A stretch of DNA of 64,000 bases from Litorimonas sp964565335 (lineage in GTDB: Bacteria; Pseudomonadota; Alphaproteobacteria; Caulobacterales; Maricaulaceae): positions 1-64,000 of the forward strand of contig CAZMEN010000009.1 in NCBI GenBank assembly GCA_964565335.1, written 5' to 3'. Positions 9,052 through 16,954 of the stretch are shown in pieces (the stretch's first letter is position 1; each line of letters opens with the position of its first letter). The position numbers were made by a program, and so were the translations under genes. The notes below the pieces were generated by a model. The model saw only the letters and a list, made by a program, of their open reading frames with translations. It made no database searches and was not told the DNA's origin.

Positions 9052-9921
9052 ATGTTGGGTGTGGATATTATTAAACGATCAGTCGTAAAAAACGCTGACG
9101 CTATAGATTATCTAAATACTGTATCATGGTTGACCCGTCGGTTCGGATCTCCCACAGCGCCTCGCACCCCCTCCCCCCTGCGGCCCTACCCTTTATTGGA
9201 CACGCATTTTTACGCTGAGGATGCACCGCATAGCCTCTCTTATTGGGCGACAGATCAATTCACCCGCTTAAAGCAAGATTGCGGCATGGAAAACTGGTCG
9301 GTTCAATTACAGCTCTTCAATGACGACCTACAAAATGACGATGAAGAAACGGCTCTCACTGAGATCCCTTTTAGCGACACGCAAAAGACAAATGACCACG
9401 AAGCCTATAAGGTTGATAAATATGGCCGTCCCGTTGTCACTTTCGACCCAGAAATCTGCCGAAAACCAGGTGAATTCGCGGCGCGAGTTCTCACTCGCCT
9501 CAACACAATCCGCCTCCTGGGCCTTGAGCCCGACGAAGAATTGAGCGCAAGAGACCGTGCACGGCAAATCTTAGCCGGCATGGCCTTTGGCGGACAAGGC
9601 TTTGCCCTTTTGCCAATCGCGGACAAGCTCGCAGAGTTCCTGCCCCAAACATCAGGCAAACCTAGCCTCTCAATATCGGAAATTGAAAATCATTTGATTT
9701 TTAATAGCTGCCTCAACCTTGCCTGCCTTAGCCGCAGCCCTGAACATGTAATTGCGTCCTATGGCTGCATTATGTCGCAAGCCACGCGCAAGAAAATCAA
9801 ACCCGCTTTTGAGCAATTGGAAGAGTTTACGCCCGAGATTAAAATCTTGAAAATGCGTTTGACTGAAATGAGGCGCCAAGCCCATGTCATTTCTATGCAG
9901 TCTTTCAAAAAGACCGCCTAG
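9052..9921 (+). CDS. Hypothetical protein
   Basis: 289 residues, not recognised. It is soluble, with no signal peptide or membrane helix. An N-terminal part is rich in Pro/Arg (TAPRTPSPLRPYP), an acidic segment lies near residues 85-115, and the C-terminal half is predicted mostly helical (AARVLTRLNTIRLLGL, then KMRLTEMRRQAHVIS). A good Shine-Dalgarno (AGGGAG) seven bases before the ATG and a perfect hairpin just upstream support a real, possibly regulated gene. Confidence 0.6.
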   Translation: MLGVDIIKRSVVKNADAIDYLNTVSWLTRRFGSPTAPRTPSPLRPYPLLDTHFYAEDAPHSLSYWATDQFTRLKQDCGMENWSVQLQLFNDDLQNDDEETALTEIPFSDTQKTNDHEAYKVDKYGRPVVTFDPEICRKPGEFAARVLTRLNTIRLLGLEPDEELSARDRARQILAGMAFGGQGFALLPIADKLAEFLPQTSGKPSLSISEIENHLIFNSCLNLACLSRSPEHVIASYGCIMSQATRKKIKPAFEQLEEFTPEIKILKMRLTEMRRQAHVISMQSFKKTA

Positions 9922-9931
9922 CCAGCGATTT

Positions 9932-10421
9932 CTAACCGCAGGAAATTTCCTGCACATACCCCTCATCGTCCAACTCGATTGTAAGGCGTGTTTCATCCAC
10001 CGGACCCAGTTCAATACGATCTGAGACAGTTGAGATAGACGGCGCGTAAAGCACTTGTTGCGGCAGGTAATCCCGCACTTCGATAAAGGGCGGCTCAGGG
10101 TCGATGCCCTCTACGCGGTTACCCTCAAAGTCCTCTAAAAAAGCCGGCTTCAAAACGCGTTTGCGGCCCGGTAAACCCGCTATATAAATCGCGCCTTCAT
10201 TCTGCCCAACCAATCCCTGATAAAGCTTAGACTGGCATAAATCCGTACGCGGAATACGCGGCGTGGGTGTCGGGTTCAGGTAATCTGGCCGAACATATTG
10301 TCCCTGCCCCGGTTGCGGCCTATATTCATAGGGATAAGCGTTATAGCCCTGCCCACTTGTCGATTGGCCGTAGCGCGCCCCCTGCCCCGCACAGGCCGAA
10401 TATAAAAAGACGCGAAATCAT
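9932..10421 (-). pseudogene. Frameshifted lipoprotein-like gene
   Basis: The frame ending at 9932 is open back to 10417 but has no ATG or GTG; the first usable start in frame is a TTG at 10213, leaving 93 residues (ending LDDEGYVQEISCG). The open frame upstream of that TTG is coding-like: a lipobox-like LYSACAG followed by a Gly/Gln/Tyr-rich linker (GQGYNAYPYEYRPQPGQGQY). An ATG at 10419-10421 lies in a different frame and dies after 26 codons. A one-base error in the A5 run at 10404-10408 would join the ATG to the main frame, although the resulting signal is short. I read this as a lipoprotein gene broken by an indel or an assembly error. Function unknown. Confidence 0.5.
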
Positions 10422-10868
10422 GCCCTTCTATCGCGCAGAAGTGTTTAGGGTTTGTTAACCATGTTCCAATTGACAGCTAATTTGTGAGGCGTCGCGCGAT
10501 GAATGTCATGGACAATTTAGGCTACCTCATTGATCACTCAAGGAAGTCGAAATCGCATAGACGCTTATATGCGCCGAGTAAGATTACTAAGGAACCACTT
10601 GCGACTTGCGTTGATGTTCTTATGCCCCTCTAAGGTACATCATGAAGCAAGAAGCGAGTTCAGCGTCTTTTAAACGATTGCCCCGCTGCAATGAAGGTAC
10701 GGTTATGCTCTTGTCTCGGGTCTATACCCTCAATAGCGTAAAAGCCTGATTTTGTATCAGAACGAAACAGACTTTGTCTCATTCTATACCAACACTCCTT
10801 TTTTGAATGAAAATCAGCCTTTTTAAGCGAAAATCAGCGGTTTTTACCCCTCAAACGATAGGCCAAGA
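10422..10868. other. Gene-free stretch upstream of sigma-54 promoter
   Basis: No ORF with coding character on either strand. The right part carries a two-copy direct repeat (10809-10838) upstream of the sigma-54 promoter, and a small palindrome AGAC-TTT-GTCT. The rpsP and rimM genes that normally precede trmD are not here. Confidence 0.5.
10809..10838 (+). repeat. Two direct repeats with 20-bp period
   Basis: GAAAATCAGC occurs at 10809-10818 and 10829-10838, exactly 20 bases apart (about two helical turns), each followed closely by a T-run. They lie 30-60 bases upstream of the -24 element and could be activator (enhancer-binding protein) sites. Confidence 0.45.
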
Positions 10869-10870
10869 CT

Positions 10871-10886
10871 TGGCACAGGGGTTGCA
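10871..10886 (+). promoter_or_regulatory. Sigma-54 (RpoN) promoter, -24/-12
   Basis: TGGCACAGGGGTTGCA matches the RpoN consensus (TGGCAC-N5-TTGCW) with correct spacing of the GG and GC doublets. Transcription would start near 10897, immediately before a perfect hairpin and 110 bases before an intrinsic terminator, with no ORF between. Confidence 0.75.
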
Positions 10887-10896
10887 ACAATAATTG

Positions 10897-11010
10897 TGAG
10901 GGTCAGAGCCGCATTACTCTGACCATGATGACGTAATTATCTTCTGACGAGACTTTTACGGATGTAGGTTAAACTTTTTACCCGGTTGCGAAAGCAGTCG
11001 GGTTTTTCTT
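10897..11010 (+). ncRNA. Predicted sigma-54-dependent small RNA
   Basis: About 114 nt between the predicted sigma-54 start and the end of a terminator U-run. The 5' end forms a perfect 8-bp stem (GGTCAGAG 10901-10908 with CTCTGACC 10917-10924, 8-base loop). A mostly single-stranded AT-rich middle (10925-10979) follows, and the 3' end is a GAAA-tetraloop terminator. No start codon in the RNA leads to an ORF longer than a few codons. The architecture is that of a trans-acting sRNA; sigma-54 sRNAs such as Vibrio Qrr are the known parallel, but no sequence relation is claimed. Confidence 0.6.
10980..11010 (+). terminator. Intrinsic terminator with GAAA tetraloop
   Basis: ACCCGGTTGC-GAAA-GCAGTCGGGT forms a 10-bp stem (two G-U pairs) capped by a GNRA loop and followed by TTTTCTT. 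It ends the predicted small RNA. Confidence 0.85.
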
Positions 11011-11040
11011 TTGAGTGGACAGAGCTCCGTCGTTACGACC

Positions 11041-11049
11041 TGCTATAAT
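11041..11049 (+). promoter_or_regulatory. Extended -10 element, likely trmD promoter
   Basis: TGCTATAAT is an exact extended -10 (TGnTATAAT). No convincing -35 is present at 17 bases. It would start a leader of about 225 nt ahead of trmD. The leader holds a 10-base direct repeat (GCCGCGTGCA at 11135 and 11174) but no recognised riboswitch. Confidence 0.4.
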
Positions 11050-11281
11050 TTGGAGATGAGAGGTCGACAAAACCTACCGCAGGGCTTCAAATTAATGCAG
11101 CACCAAAGCCTTCAGCTTTCACGCTGAGAGCAATGCCGCGTGCATCATAGCCCCTTACTCATGCTGTGAATGAGCCGCGTGCAGATGACAGGCCAGTGAG
11201 CAGCAGCAAAGACTTAGGCAATGCAAAGTTCGGATGGTTCCCCTTTGATTCCCGCCCAATTCCGTTTATGGCACCCTCGCA

Positions 11282-12022
11282 ATGACTGATACCGCGCAAA
11301 AACCGTGGGCCGCAACGGCTTTAACCTTGTTTCCAGACGCCTTCCCAGGTGTTTTGGGTGCATCCATCATTGGAAGTGCTGAAAAAAGCGACATTTGGCG
11401 GTTAGAGACAGTAGACATTCGAGAATTTTCCACTAATAGACACCGCACTGTCGATGACACCCCTGCGGGTGGCGGCCCCGGCATGGTTTTAAAACCAGAT
11501 GTGGCGGATGCAGCAATCGAGAGTGTGGCCCGAAATGGCCGCCCGTTGATATATTTGACCCCCCGGGGCAAGCCCTTAACGCAAGAGCGTGTGAGGCAGC
11601 TTTCTTCCGGCCCGGGTCTTATTGTGTTTTGCGGACGGTTTGAGGGGCTCGACCAACGGGTAATCGAAGCCCGCCAAATGGAAGAGATTTCCATCGGTGA
11701 CTTCGTTTTGGCCGGCGGTGAGGTTGCGGCGCAAGCCATGATCGAAGCCTGTGTGAGACTTCTACCCGGTGTATTGGGGAGTGTTGAGAGCACAGAGGAT
11801 GAGAGTTTTGAAGCGGGCTTGCTGGAGTATCCACTCTACACCAAGCCCAGAGAATGGAATAACCGGGCTATCCCGGAGGTGTTGTTAAGCGGTGATCATA
11901 GAAAGATCGCAGACTGGCGGCATCAAAAGCAAATAGAGATTACAAAGGCGCGTCGTCCCGATTTATGGGAAGCTTATCAAAGTCAGACGGGCAACAAAGG
12001 AGACGGTCATGAACGTGATTGA
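11282..12022 (+). CDS. trmD: tRNA (guanine37-N1)-methyltransferase
   Basis: 246-residue SPOUT methyltransferase that makes m1G37 in tRNAs reading CNN codons. Diagnostic segments: ALTLFPDAFPG, TVDDTPAGGGPGMVLKPD, LTPRGKPLTQERVRQL, FCGRFEGLDQRVIE and DFVLAGGEVAAQAMIE, which form the knotted SAM site. The C terminus overlaps the rplS start by 14 bases. The usual upstream partners rpsP and rimM are missing. Confidence 0.97.
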   Translation: MTDTAQKPWAATALTLFPDAFPGVLGASIIGSAEKSDIWRLETVDIREFSTNRHRTVDDTPAGGGPGMVLKPDVADAAIESVARNGRPLIYLTPRGKPLTQERVRQLSSGPGLIVFCGRFEGLDQRVIEARQMEEISIGDFVLAGGEVAAQAMIEACVRLLPGVLGSVESTEDESFEAGLLEYPLYTKPREWNNRAIPEVLLSGDHRKIADWRHQKQIEITKARRPDLWEAYQSQTGNKGDGHERD

Positions 12023-12404
12023 AAAACTGAATAAAGCCGAACAAGAGCGTCTTTTATCTGACGGCAAAACTATCCCTGACTTCTCTGCCGGTGACACATT
12101 GGTTGTTCAGGTCCGCATTACAGAAGGCACACGCACACGTTTGCAGGCATTCGAAGGCGTTTGTATCGCCCGTTCCGGTGCCGGCATCGATGAGAGCTTC
12201 ACAGTTCGCAAAATCAGCTACGGCGAAGGTGTGGAACGTGTTTTCCCGCTTTATTCCCCGCTGGTCGAAGAAATCGAAGTCAAGCGCTCTGGTAAAGTCC
12301 GCCGCGCAAAGCTCTATTACCTGCGTGAGCGCCGTGGTAAATCAGCACGTATCTCAGAGCGTACGACAGGTCGCGGCATGTCCAAAGGCCGTTCTAAAAA
12401 GTAA
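12009..12404 (+). CDS. rplS: 50S ribosomal protein L19
   Basis: 131 residues. L19 signature KTIPDFSAGDTLVVQVRITEG, RLQAFEGVCIARSGAGIDES, FTVRKISYGEGVERVFPLYSP and the KVRRAKLYYLRERRGKSARI core. It has a basic C-terminal tail. Overlaps the end of trmD; an AAAGGAGACGGTC ribosome-binding site lies inside trmD. A strong terminator follows. Confidence 0.98.
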   Translation: MNVIEKLNKAEQERLLSDGKTIPDFSAGDTLVVQVRITEGTRTRLQAFEGVCIARSGAGIDESFTVRKISYGEGVERVFPLYSPLVEEIEVKRSGKVRRAKLYYLRERRGKSARISERTTGRGMSKGRSKK

Positions 12405-12433
12405 GCCTCGGCACTTTGAGAAACGAATAAAAC

Positions 12434-12458
12434 AACCGTCCGCAAGGGCGGTTTTTTT
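12434..12458 (+). terminator. Intrinsic terminator after rplS
   Basis: AACCGTCC-GCAA-GGGCGGTT, an 8-bp stem with a GNRA loop, followed by seven Ts. Confidence 0.88.
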
Positions 12459-12530
12459 GTGTTTACATCTAAAGGAACTAAAAATTTAGAATTGAACGCG
12501 CATCAAAATTATGGCGACCGTCAAACCGCT

Positions 12531-13877
12531 TTACTCTAGAATTCTTATCTGAGAATAGAGAGAGGTCTTTATGGCTTCAAAAGCGAAAGGAATATCTTTG
12601 ACACTATCAACGACAAAGTAATGGGACGTTGTTGATGCGCAGGCCTTAAAATAAGGCGTCGAATTCGCATTTCCCGGGATGTGAAGCATATAAATCTCGA
12701 TACCGTCATTCTTTATGTCGGTGCAAAGTTGCTCAATATGTTCAAAGGCTAGCTTATTGCCGTTATTCCAACCCCAATCCTCTTGCTTCATCGCTTCCCG
12801 TTTATAAGCGTTACTGCGTCCATCCGTCATAAAGATGATATATTTTTTACGATAATTTTCGTTTTTCTTCAGTTTTCCGTCAGTAGGTATGGCTTCAGAA
12901 GGGTATTTTTTGATGCCCCATTTATTGCGCCACTCAGGCGTTAAGCTACGCCAAGCCCAAGCCAGTCCAATATCAAATCGGCCTGTACCGTTTGTTTTCA
13001 ACTTCTTTGTTTGATCAATGACTTTGTCGATGTCTGTCGTCGGGCCGAGAAGTTCCGTTTTCGGACAGGCTACATCGCGACCATCATCGAATTCAGCATC
13101 TTCATCCGTGGTATCAAACCTGGCTTTGGTTGGCGACTCATTGGTCAGCATCCATTCAAATTTGCCCACTTTCTCATGACGGGGTTCAACACACCCATCC
13201 CAATCATCCCAATCGACTGTCTTGTTTACCCAGTCTTTCTCAGATTTACCAATATTCACACGATCCTGAAACGGAATAAATGTTAGGTAAAAATTATCAT
13301 CACCCGAAAACCCCTTCATGTCCTCGAGGATTTTCTCAATCGTTCCCATTGAATCGTCCCAAGACGATCCGAAGGCCATTGAGTTAGTGGTATCCATTGC
13401 AAAGGCTACTTCAGCGCCAACACGACTCGCGACGGAGGCTTTGGATGTGACATTGACATCCATTTTGGGGAAATCCATGACTTTGGCAAACATCGGTTTG
13501 AGATTGGCCTCAACGGTTACAATAATTTCGCCCTTCGAATTTTTGCTCACATTTATTTTTTCAACATCCAAACCGTCATGGGAAGATGTATTGACGTTAA
13601 AGGTATTCTTGCCCTGCTTCTGCATTTCTTTTTCATCGGCTTGCATATAGGCAATAGCGCCCGCCAAAGCCGCACTATCAGCCGCGTCCTGTAGAGAAGA
13701 TTGTGCATTGGATAGGCGAGAAATATCGAAGGAAGCGCCAATCATAAAAAGAATCGGAACCATGCATATCGCACTCGTCACTGCGAAATGCCCGCTCTCA
13801 TCTTCTTGGAAAGTTGAGAACGACTTTAGCCGCTCTGTTTTTATTCCAAAGTTTTTCAAAAACTTGACCATGGCCAT
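12531..13877 (-). CDS. TadG-like protein with VWA domain (second copy)
   Basis: 448 residues. N-terminal anchor of the TadE/TadG kind: ESGHFAVTSA, membrane helix VPILFMIGASFD, then SSLQDAADSAALAGA. A VWA domain follows, with MIDAS-like motif DTTNSM near residue 160 (Thr where DxSxS usually has Ser) and YIIFMTDGRSN further on. Same architecture as the gene at 4983 but clearly diverged. Start uncertain between ATGs at 13877 and 13871; an upstream TTG at 13910 is less likely. A perfect CtrA box lies about 50 bases upstream, as expected for CtrA-controlled pilus genes in Caulobacter relatives. Confidence 0.8.
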   Translation of the reverse strand: MAMVKFLKNFGIKTERLKSFSTFQEDESGHFAVTSAICMVPILFMIGASFDISRLSNAQSSLQDAADSAALAGAIAYMQADEKEMQKQGKNTFNVNTSSHDGLDVEKINVSKNSKGEIIVTVEANLKPMFAKVMDFPKMDVNVTSKASVASRVGAEVAFAMDTTNSMAFGSSWDDSMGTIEKILEDMKGFSGDDNFYLTFIPFQDRVNIGKSEKDWVNKTVDWDDWDGCVEPRHEKVGKFEWMLTNESPTKARFDTTDEDAEFDDGRDVACPKTELLGPTTDIDKVIDQTKKLKTNGTGRFDIGLAWAWRSLTPEWRNKWGIKKYPSEAIPTDGKLKKNENYRKKYIIFMTDGRSNAYKREAMKQEDWGWNNGNKLAFEHIEQLCTDIKNDGIEIYMLHIPGNANSTPYFKACASTTSHYFVVDSVKDIPFAFEAIKTSLYSQIRILE

Positions 13878-13919
13878 GAAACTAGAGTCAAATAATTTTA
13901 ATTTAAACAACTTACAGGG

Positions 13920-13934
13920 TTAATAAGGGATTAA
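13920..13934. promoter_or_regulatory. Putative CtrA box (TTAA-N7-TTAA)
   Basis: TTAA-TAAGGGA-TTAA, an exact match to the CtrA consensus, 43-57 bases upstream of the second TadG-like gene and downstream of the DUF3088 stop. Confidence 0.65.
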
Positions 13935-13954
13935 ACCGCAGAAGAATCAGGCGA

Positions 13955-14305
13955 CTAACTCCCACGGGGGTAAGGCGTACCAAAACGTGCCGCATAATAT
14001 TTTCCAATATCGCGGGCATTATTAATGAAACGATGACCGCCTTTTCTCATGATACCGCAATTTTCGTAGGACGGACTATCCGAATTCAAAACTAGCGTTG
14101 GGCAGTTTTGATTTTTATCGCCAAGTAAAGCCACGATATCTTTGCGCGGCTTGGCAATGGGTTGGTAGATAATTTCAACGCTCTCTTTAATAGCTGGGAA
14201 ATAAGAGAGTATCCCCCACATCTCGGCGCATTCAGGACAATATTCACGGCGTTCATTGTCAAAAAATCCTGGAGGGAGGAGGAAGAGTGTGTCGCGTTTC
14301 GTCAT
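13955..14305 (-). CDS. DUF3088 family protein
   Basis: 116 residues beginning MTKRDTLFLLPPGFFD, with CPECAEMWGILSYFP (CxxC) and LVLNSDSPSYENCG. This matches the DUF3088 family, small proteins that look like variant thioredoxin/glutaredoxin folds; function not established. The start codon shares one base with the stop of the upstream gene, so the two are translated together. Confidence 0.75.
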   Translation of the reverse strand: MTKRDTLFLLPPGFFDNERREYCPECAEMWGILSYFPAIKESVEIIYQPIAKPRKDIVALLGDKNQNCPTLVLNSDSPSYENCGIMRKGGHRFINNARDIGKYYAARFGTPYPRGS

Positions 14306-14823
14306 TAGAAATAAACCTCTAAAACCTTATCTAACCTGCGGCGCACAAGAGCCGTGAGTTTTTGCAGTTCATAATGATCGAGCACCGCGCGATAAATATC
14401 CTCGCGGCCCATAAATTCATCCTGCGTACGAATGTCGAGGACTAGCGCCGCCAATTCACTCATCGGGATTTCAGCAAAGCCCCTTGTTCCAAGTGTCCGC
14501 ACTTTCACCGGGTCTTGATCCGGCAACCGTACCACCCAACAGACGCTATCTTGAGGGCCGTCTACTTCGCTATCGTCTTCGCGCTCAATGACCACCTGCC
14601 CTGCTTTTTCTCCCTCCAGTAAAGCGCGTTCAAATCGCTTGCGCACAGACGCAGCAATTTTCATCAAGCCGCTCGCCTTGGCATAGGTCTGGAACAATGC
14701 GAGCGCCTGTATCGGCGCTTCATATTGCAGGATTTCAGTCAATCCGTGCATATATTGCACCTGACTGGCATTACGAGGATCCGCTGTTTTACGCGGCGGC
14801 CATTCGATAAACTTCTCTGACAT
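14305..14823 (-). CDS. Hypothetical protein, possible DUF3320-like winged helix
   Basis: 172 residues, soluble, no signal peptide. A central segment (FQTYAKASGLMKIAASVRKRFERALLEGEKAG) and a later RRRLDKVLEVYF resemble the helical/winged-helix DUF3320 region seen at the end of some DNA helicases, but the match is weak and by eye only. Encoded between YbgC and DUF3088 in a tight string of minus-strand genes. Confidence 0.55.
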   Translation of the reverse strand: MSEKFIEWPPRKTADPRNASQVQYMHGLTEILQYEAPIQALALFQTYAKASGLMKIAASVRKRFERALLEGEKAGQVVIEREDDSEVDGPQDSVCWVVRLPDQDPVKVRTLGTRGFAEIPMSELAALVLDIRTQDEFMGREDIYRAVLDHYELQKLTALVRRRLDKVLEVYF

Positions 14824-14827
14824 AAAC

Positions 14828-15286
14828 CTATGTCTCCAAATAAGGTTTCAATGTTTCCAGCATCCATTTCGGCGGGCGTTTGGGGCGGCCTGCGGGCGTA
14901 ATACTCGCCGCCTCACTCACCGCTGTGACCAATAGCTCATCCCCGCGATAGCAAGCTTGAGACACCCAGAGCCTCGCGCCTTTGAAACGGTCATAAGTTG
15001 TCACAATCGTCAGGTGGTCATCAATTCGCGCGGGTTTTTTATAGTCCAATTCGATTTTACGAATAGCAAAAGCGAGCGGATCAGCCGCGTCCCACAAATC
15101 GGAATGATTAAAGCCGACCAAGCGGAAATAGCTACTCCGCGCGCGTTCGAAAAACCGTAAATAATTCGCGTAATAAACAATCCCTGTGAAATCCGTATCC
15201 TCATAGAAAACACGTAGCGGATATTTATGTTCCCGGCCCTCAAACCACCCCATAGTGGGGGTCTCAGGCGATGCAATCTTACTCAC
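14828..15286 (-). CDS. ybgC: YbgC family acyl-CoA thioesterase
   Basis: 152-residue hot-dog-fold thioesterase. The motif RVFYEDTDFTGIVYYANYLRF contains the catalytic Asp/Tyr region of YbgC (4-hydroxybenzoyl-CoA thioesterase family). The frame is open to 15370, but the GTG at 15286 has an excellent Shine-Dalgarno (GAGGGAGG) and overlaps the ruvB end by 8 bases. ybgC after ruvB is typical of proteobacteria; the tolQRAB-pal genes that usually follow are not here. Confidence 0.88.
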   Translation of the reverse strand: MSKIASPETPTMGWFEGREHKYPLRVFYEDTDFTGIVYYANYLRFFERARSSYFRLVGFNHSDLWDAADPLAFAIRKIELDYKKPARIDDHLTIVTTYDRFKGARLWVSQACYRGDELLVTAVSEAASITPAGRPKRPPKWMLETLKPYLET

Positions 15287-16319
15287 TCTCGCCTCCCTCA
15301 AACAGATCAGGCACATTGGGCTTAACGGGCGTATCCAATCCCAAATGCGTATAGGCTCGCGGCGTCGCAACGCGGCCTCGCGGCGTACGCTGCAAAAAGC
15401 CTTGTTGAATTAAATAAGGCTCAATCACATCTTCGAGGGCATCGCGGGCTTCGGACAGAGCCGCTGCTAAGGTATCGGCTCCGACAGGGCCGCCGCCAAA
15501 CATCTCAGTCAGAGCATGGAGGTAGCGCATATCCTGTTTATCCAGCCCAATATCATCCACACCCAAGCGGCGCAGAGCCTGATCTGCGGCAGGGGCATCA
15601 ATCACAACATGGCCTTCATGTTCGGCCAAATCGCGAACACGACGTAAGAGACGACCTGCAACACGCGGCGTCCCCCTCGCCCGTCCAGCAATTTCTCGCG
15701 CCCCTTCTGGTGTCATTTGCAGGCCGAGCTTTCCGGCCGCGCGGGACACGATGGAGGTTAAATCATCTGTGTCGTAAAATTCCAATCGTACGGGAATACC
15801 GAAGCGGTCTCTTAATGGCGTCGCCAATAATCCAGCCCGCGTCGTCGCGCCAATGAGGGTAAAAGGCGCAAGATCAATTTTAATGCTACGCGCCGCAGGG
15901 CCATCTCCGATAATGAGGTCGAGCTCAAAATCCTCCATTGCAGGATAAAGCACTTCTTCGACAACCGGGTTAAGGCGATGAATTTCATCAATGAAGAGCA
16001 CATCGCGCGGCTCCAAATTAGTTAGCAAAGCCGCCAAATCCCCCGCCTTGGAAATAACAGGTCCGGACGTCGCGCGGAAGTTCACACCGAGCTCGCGGGC
16101 TACAATTTGGGACAAGGTCGTCTTGCCTAATCCCGGCGGGCCGGAGAGCAAAAGATGATCGAGAGGCTCTTCGCGGCGGCGAGCCGCCTCCACATAGACC
16201 TGTAAATTGGCAATTGCTGATTTCTGCCCAACAAAGTCAGAAAACGATAAAGGCCGCAAAGCGCGGTCACGGCCGTCACCGACTTGGCCTTCGGAGGATA
16301 TGAGGCGGTCTTCGCTCAA
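15279..16319 (-). CDS. ruvB: Holliday junction DNA helicase RuvB
   Basis: 346 residues. AAA+ motor of the RuvABC branch-migration complex: Walker A GPPGLGKTTLSQ, Walker B LFIDEIHRL, sensor GATTRAGLL, and a C-terminal winged helix with LGVDDIGLDKQD and QQGFLQRTPRGR. Its start overlaps the ruvA stop by four bases. Confidence 0.98.
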   Translation of the reverse strand: MSEDRLISSEGQVGDGRDRALRPLSFSDFVGQKSAIANLQVYVEAARRREEPLDHLLLSGPPGLGKTTLSQIVARELGVNFRATSGPVISKAGDLAALLTNLEPRDVLFIDEIHRLNPVVEEVLYPAMEDFELDLIIGDGPAARSIKIDLAPFTLIGATTRAGLLATPLRDRFGIPVRLEFYDTDDLTSIVSRAAGKLGLQMTPEGAREIAGRARGTPRVAGRLLRRVRDLAEHEGHVVIDAPAADQALRRLGVDDIGLDKQDMRYLHALTEMFGGGPVGADTLAAALSEARDALEDVIEPYLIQQGFLQRTPRGRVATPRAYTHLGLDTPVKPNVPDLFEGGESE

Positions 16320-16954
16320 TTCCCTAGTTCCTTAAGCGCTGTTTTAATCAGTAAATCCAAATCAGGGTCATCCGAGAACCCTTGATAGGCTTGCGCTACG
16401 GCGCGCAAGGCTTCGCTTTGCCCAATGCCAAGGTTAACCAAAGCGCTCACGGCATCATTGCGCAGGCGCATATCAGAAAGGCCCTCATTTCGAGCGGCTT
16501 CTGATGTGACGGCGCTGCTCGGCGGGTTGAAAGCGGGCTGGAAGCCGCGCCCCGTTGGCGGAGCTTTACCCGAAAGTTCCGTGGCGATACGCGTGGCCAG
16601 TTTCGGCCCGACACCGCTGGCGCGAGCAAAAGCTGTCTTATCTTCTAGTGACGCTGCCGACAAAATTTCACCTGGCGTCAAAATATCCAAAATGGCGAGC
16701 GCCGCTTTTGGCCCGACGCCCTGCACGGATTGCAGGCGTACATACCAAGCGCGTTCTTCCTCGGAATGAAACCCGAATAAGGTAATGGATTGTTCCCGCA
16801 CATGAGTTTCGACATGCAGACGGACCGCTTCGCCCTCGCTCATATGACCGAGAGTGCGCGATCCGCATTGCAGTAAATAGCCCACGCCGCCGCAATCGAC
16901 GATGGCTTCGCCTGTGCCTACCATGAGGCAAACCCCTGATATCATACCGATCAT
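16316..16954 (-). CDS. ruvA: Holliday junction DNA helicase RuvA
   Basis: 212 residues. OB-fold N terminus (MIGMISGVCLMVG), helix-hairpin-helix region (LQSVQGVGPKAALAILDILTP, ASGVGPKLATRIATEL), a flexible proline-rich linker near residues 140-165, and a C-terminal RuvB-contact domain (DAVSALVNLGIGQSEALRAV). Translationally coupled to ruvB. Confidence 0.97.
   Translation of the reverse strand: MIGMISGVCLMVGTGEAIVDCGGVGYLLQCGSRTLGHMSEGEAVRLHVETHVREQSITLFGFHSEEERAWYVRLQSVQGVGPKAALAILDILTPGEILSAASLEDKTAFARASGVGPKLATRIATELSGKAPPTGRGFQPAFNPPSSAVTSEAARNEGLSDMRLRNDAVSALVNLGIGQSEALRAVAQAYQGFSDDPDLDLLIKTALKELGN

Noticed and set aside
11050..11281. Possible tmRNA, 6S or RNase P RNA in the trmD leader
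   Set aside because: No tRNA-like ends, tag ORF, closing stem or other diagnostic motifs; only a short direct repeat was seen.
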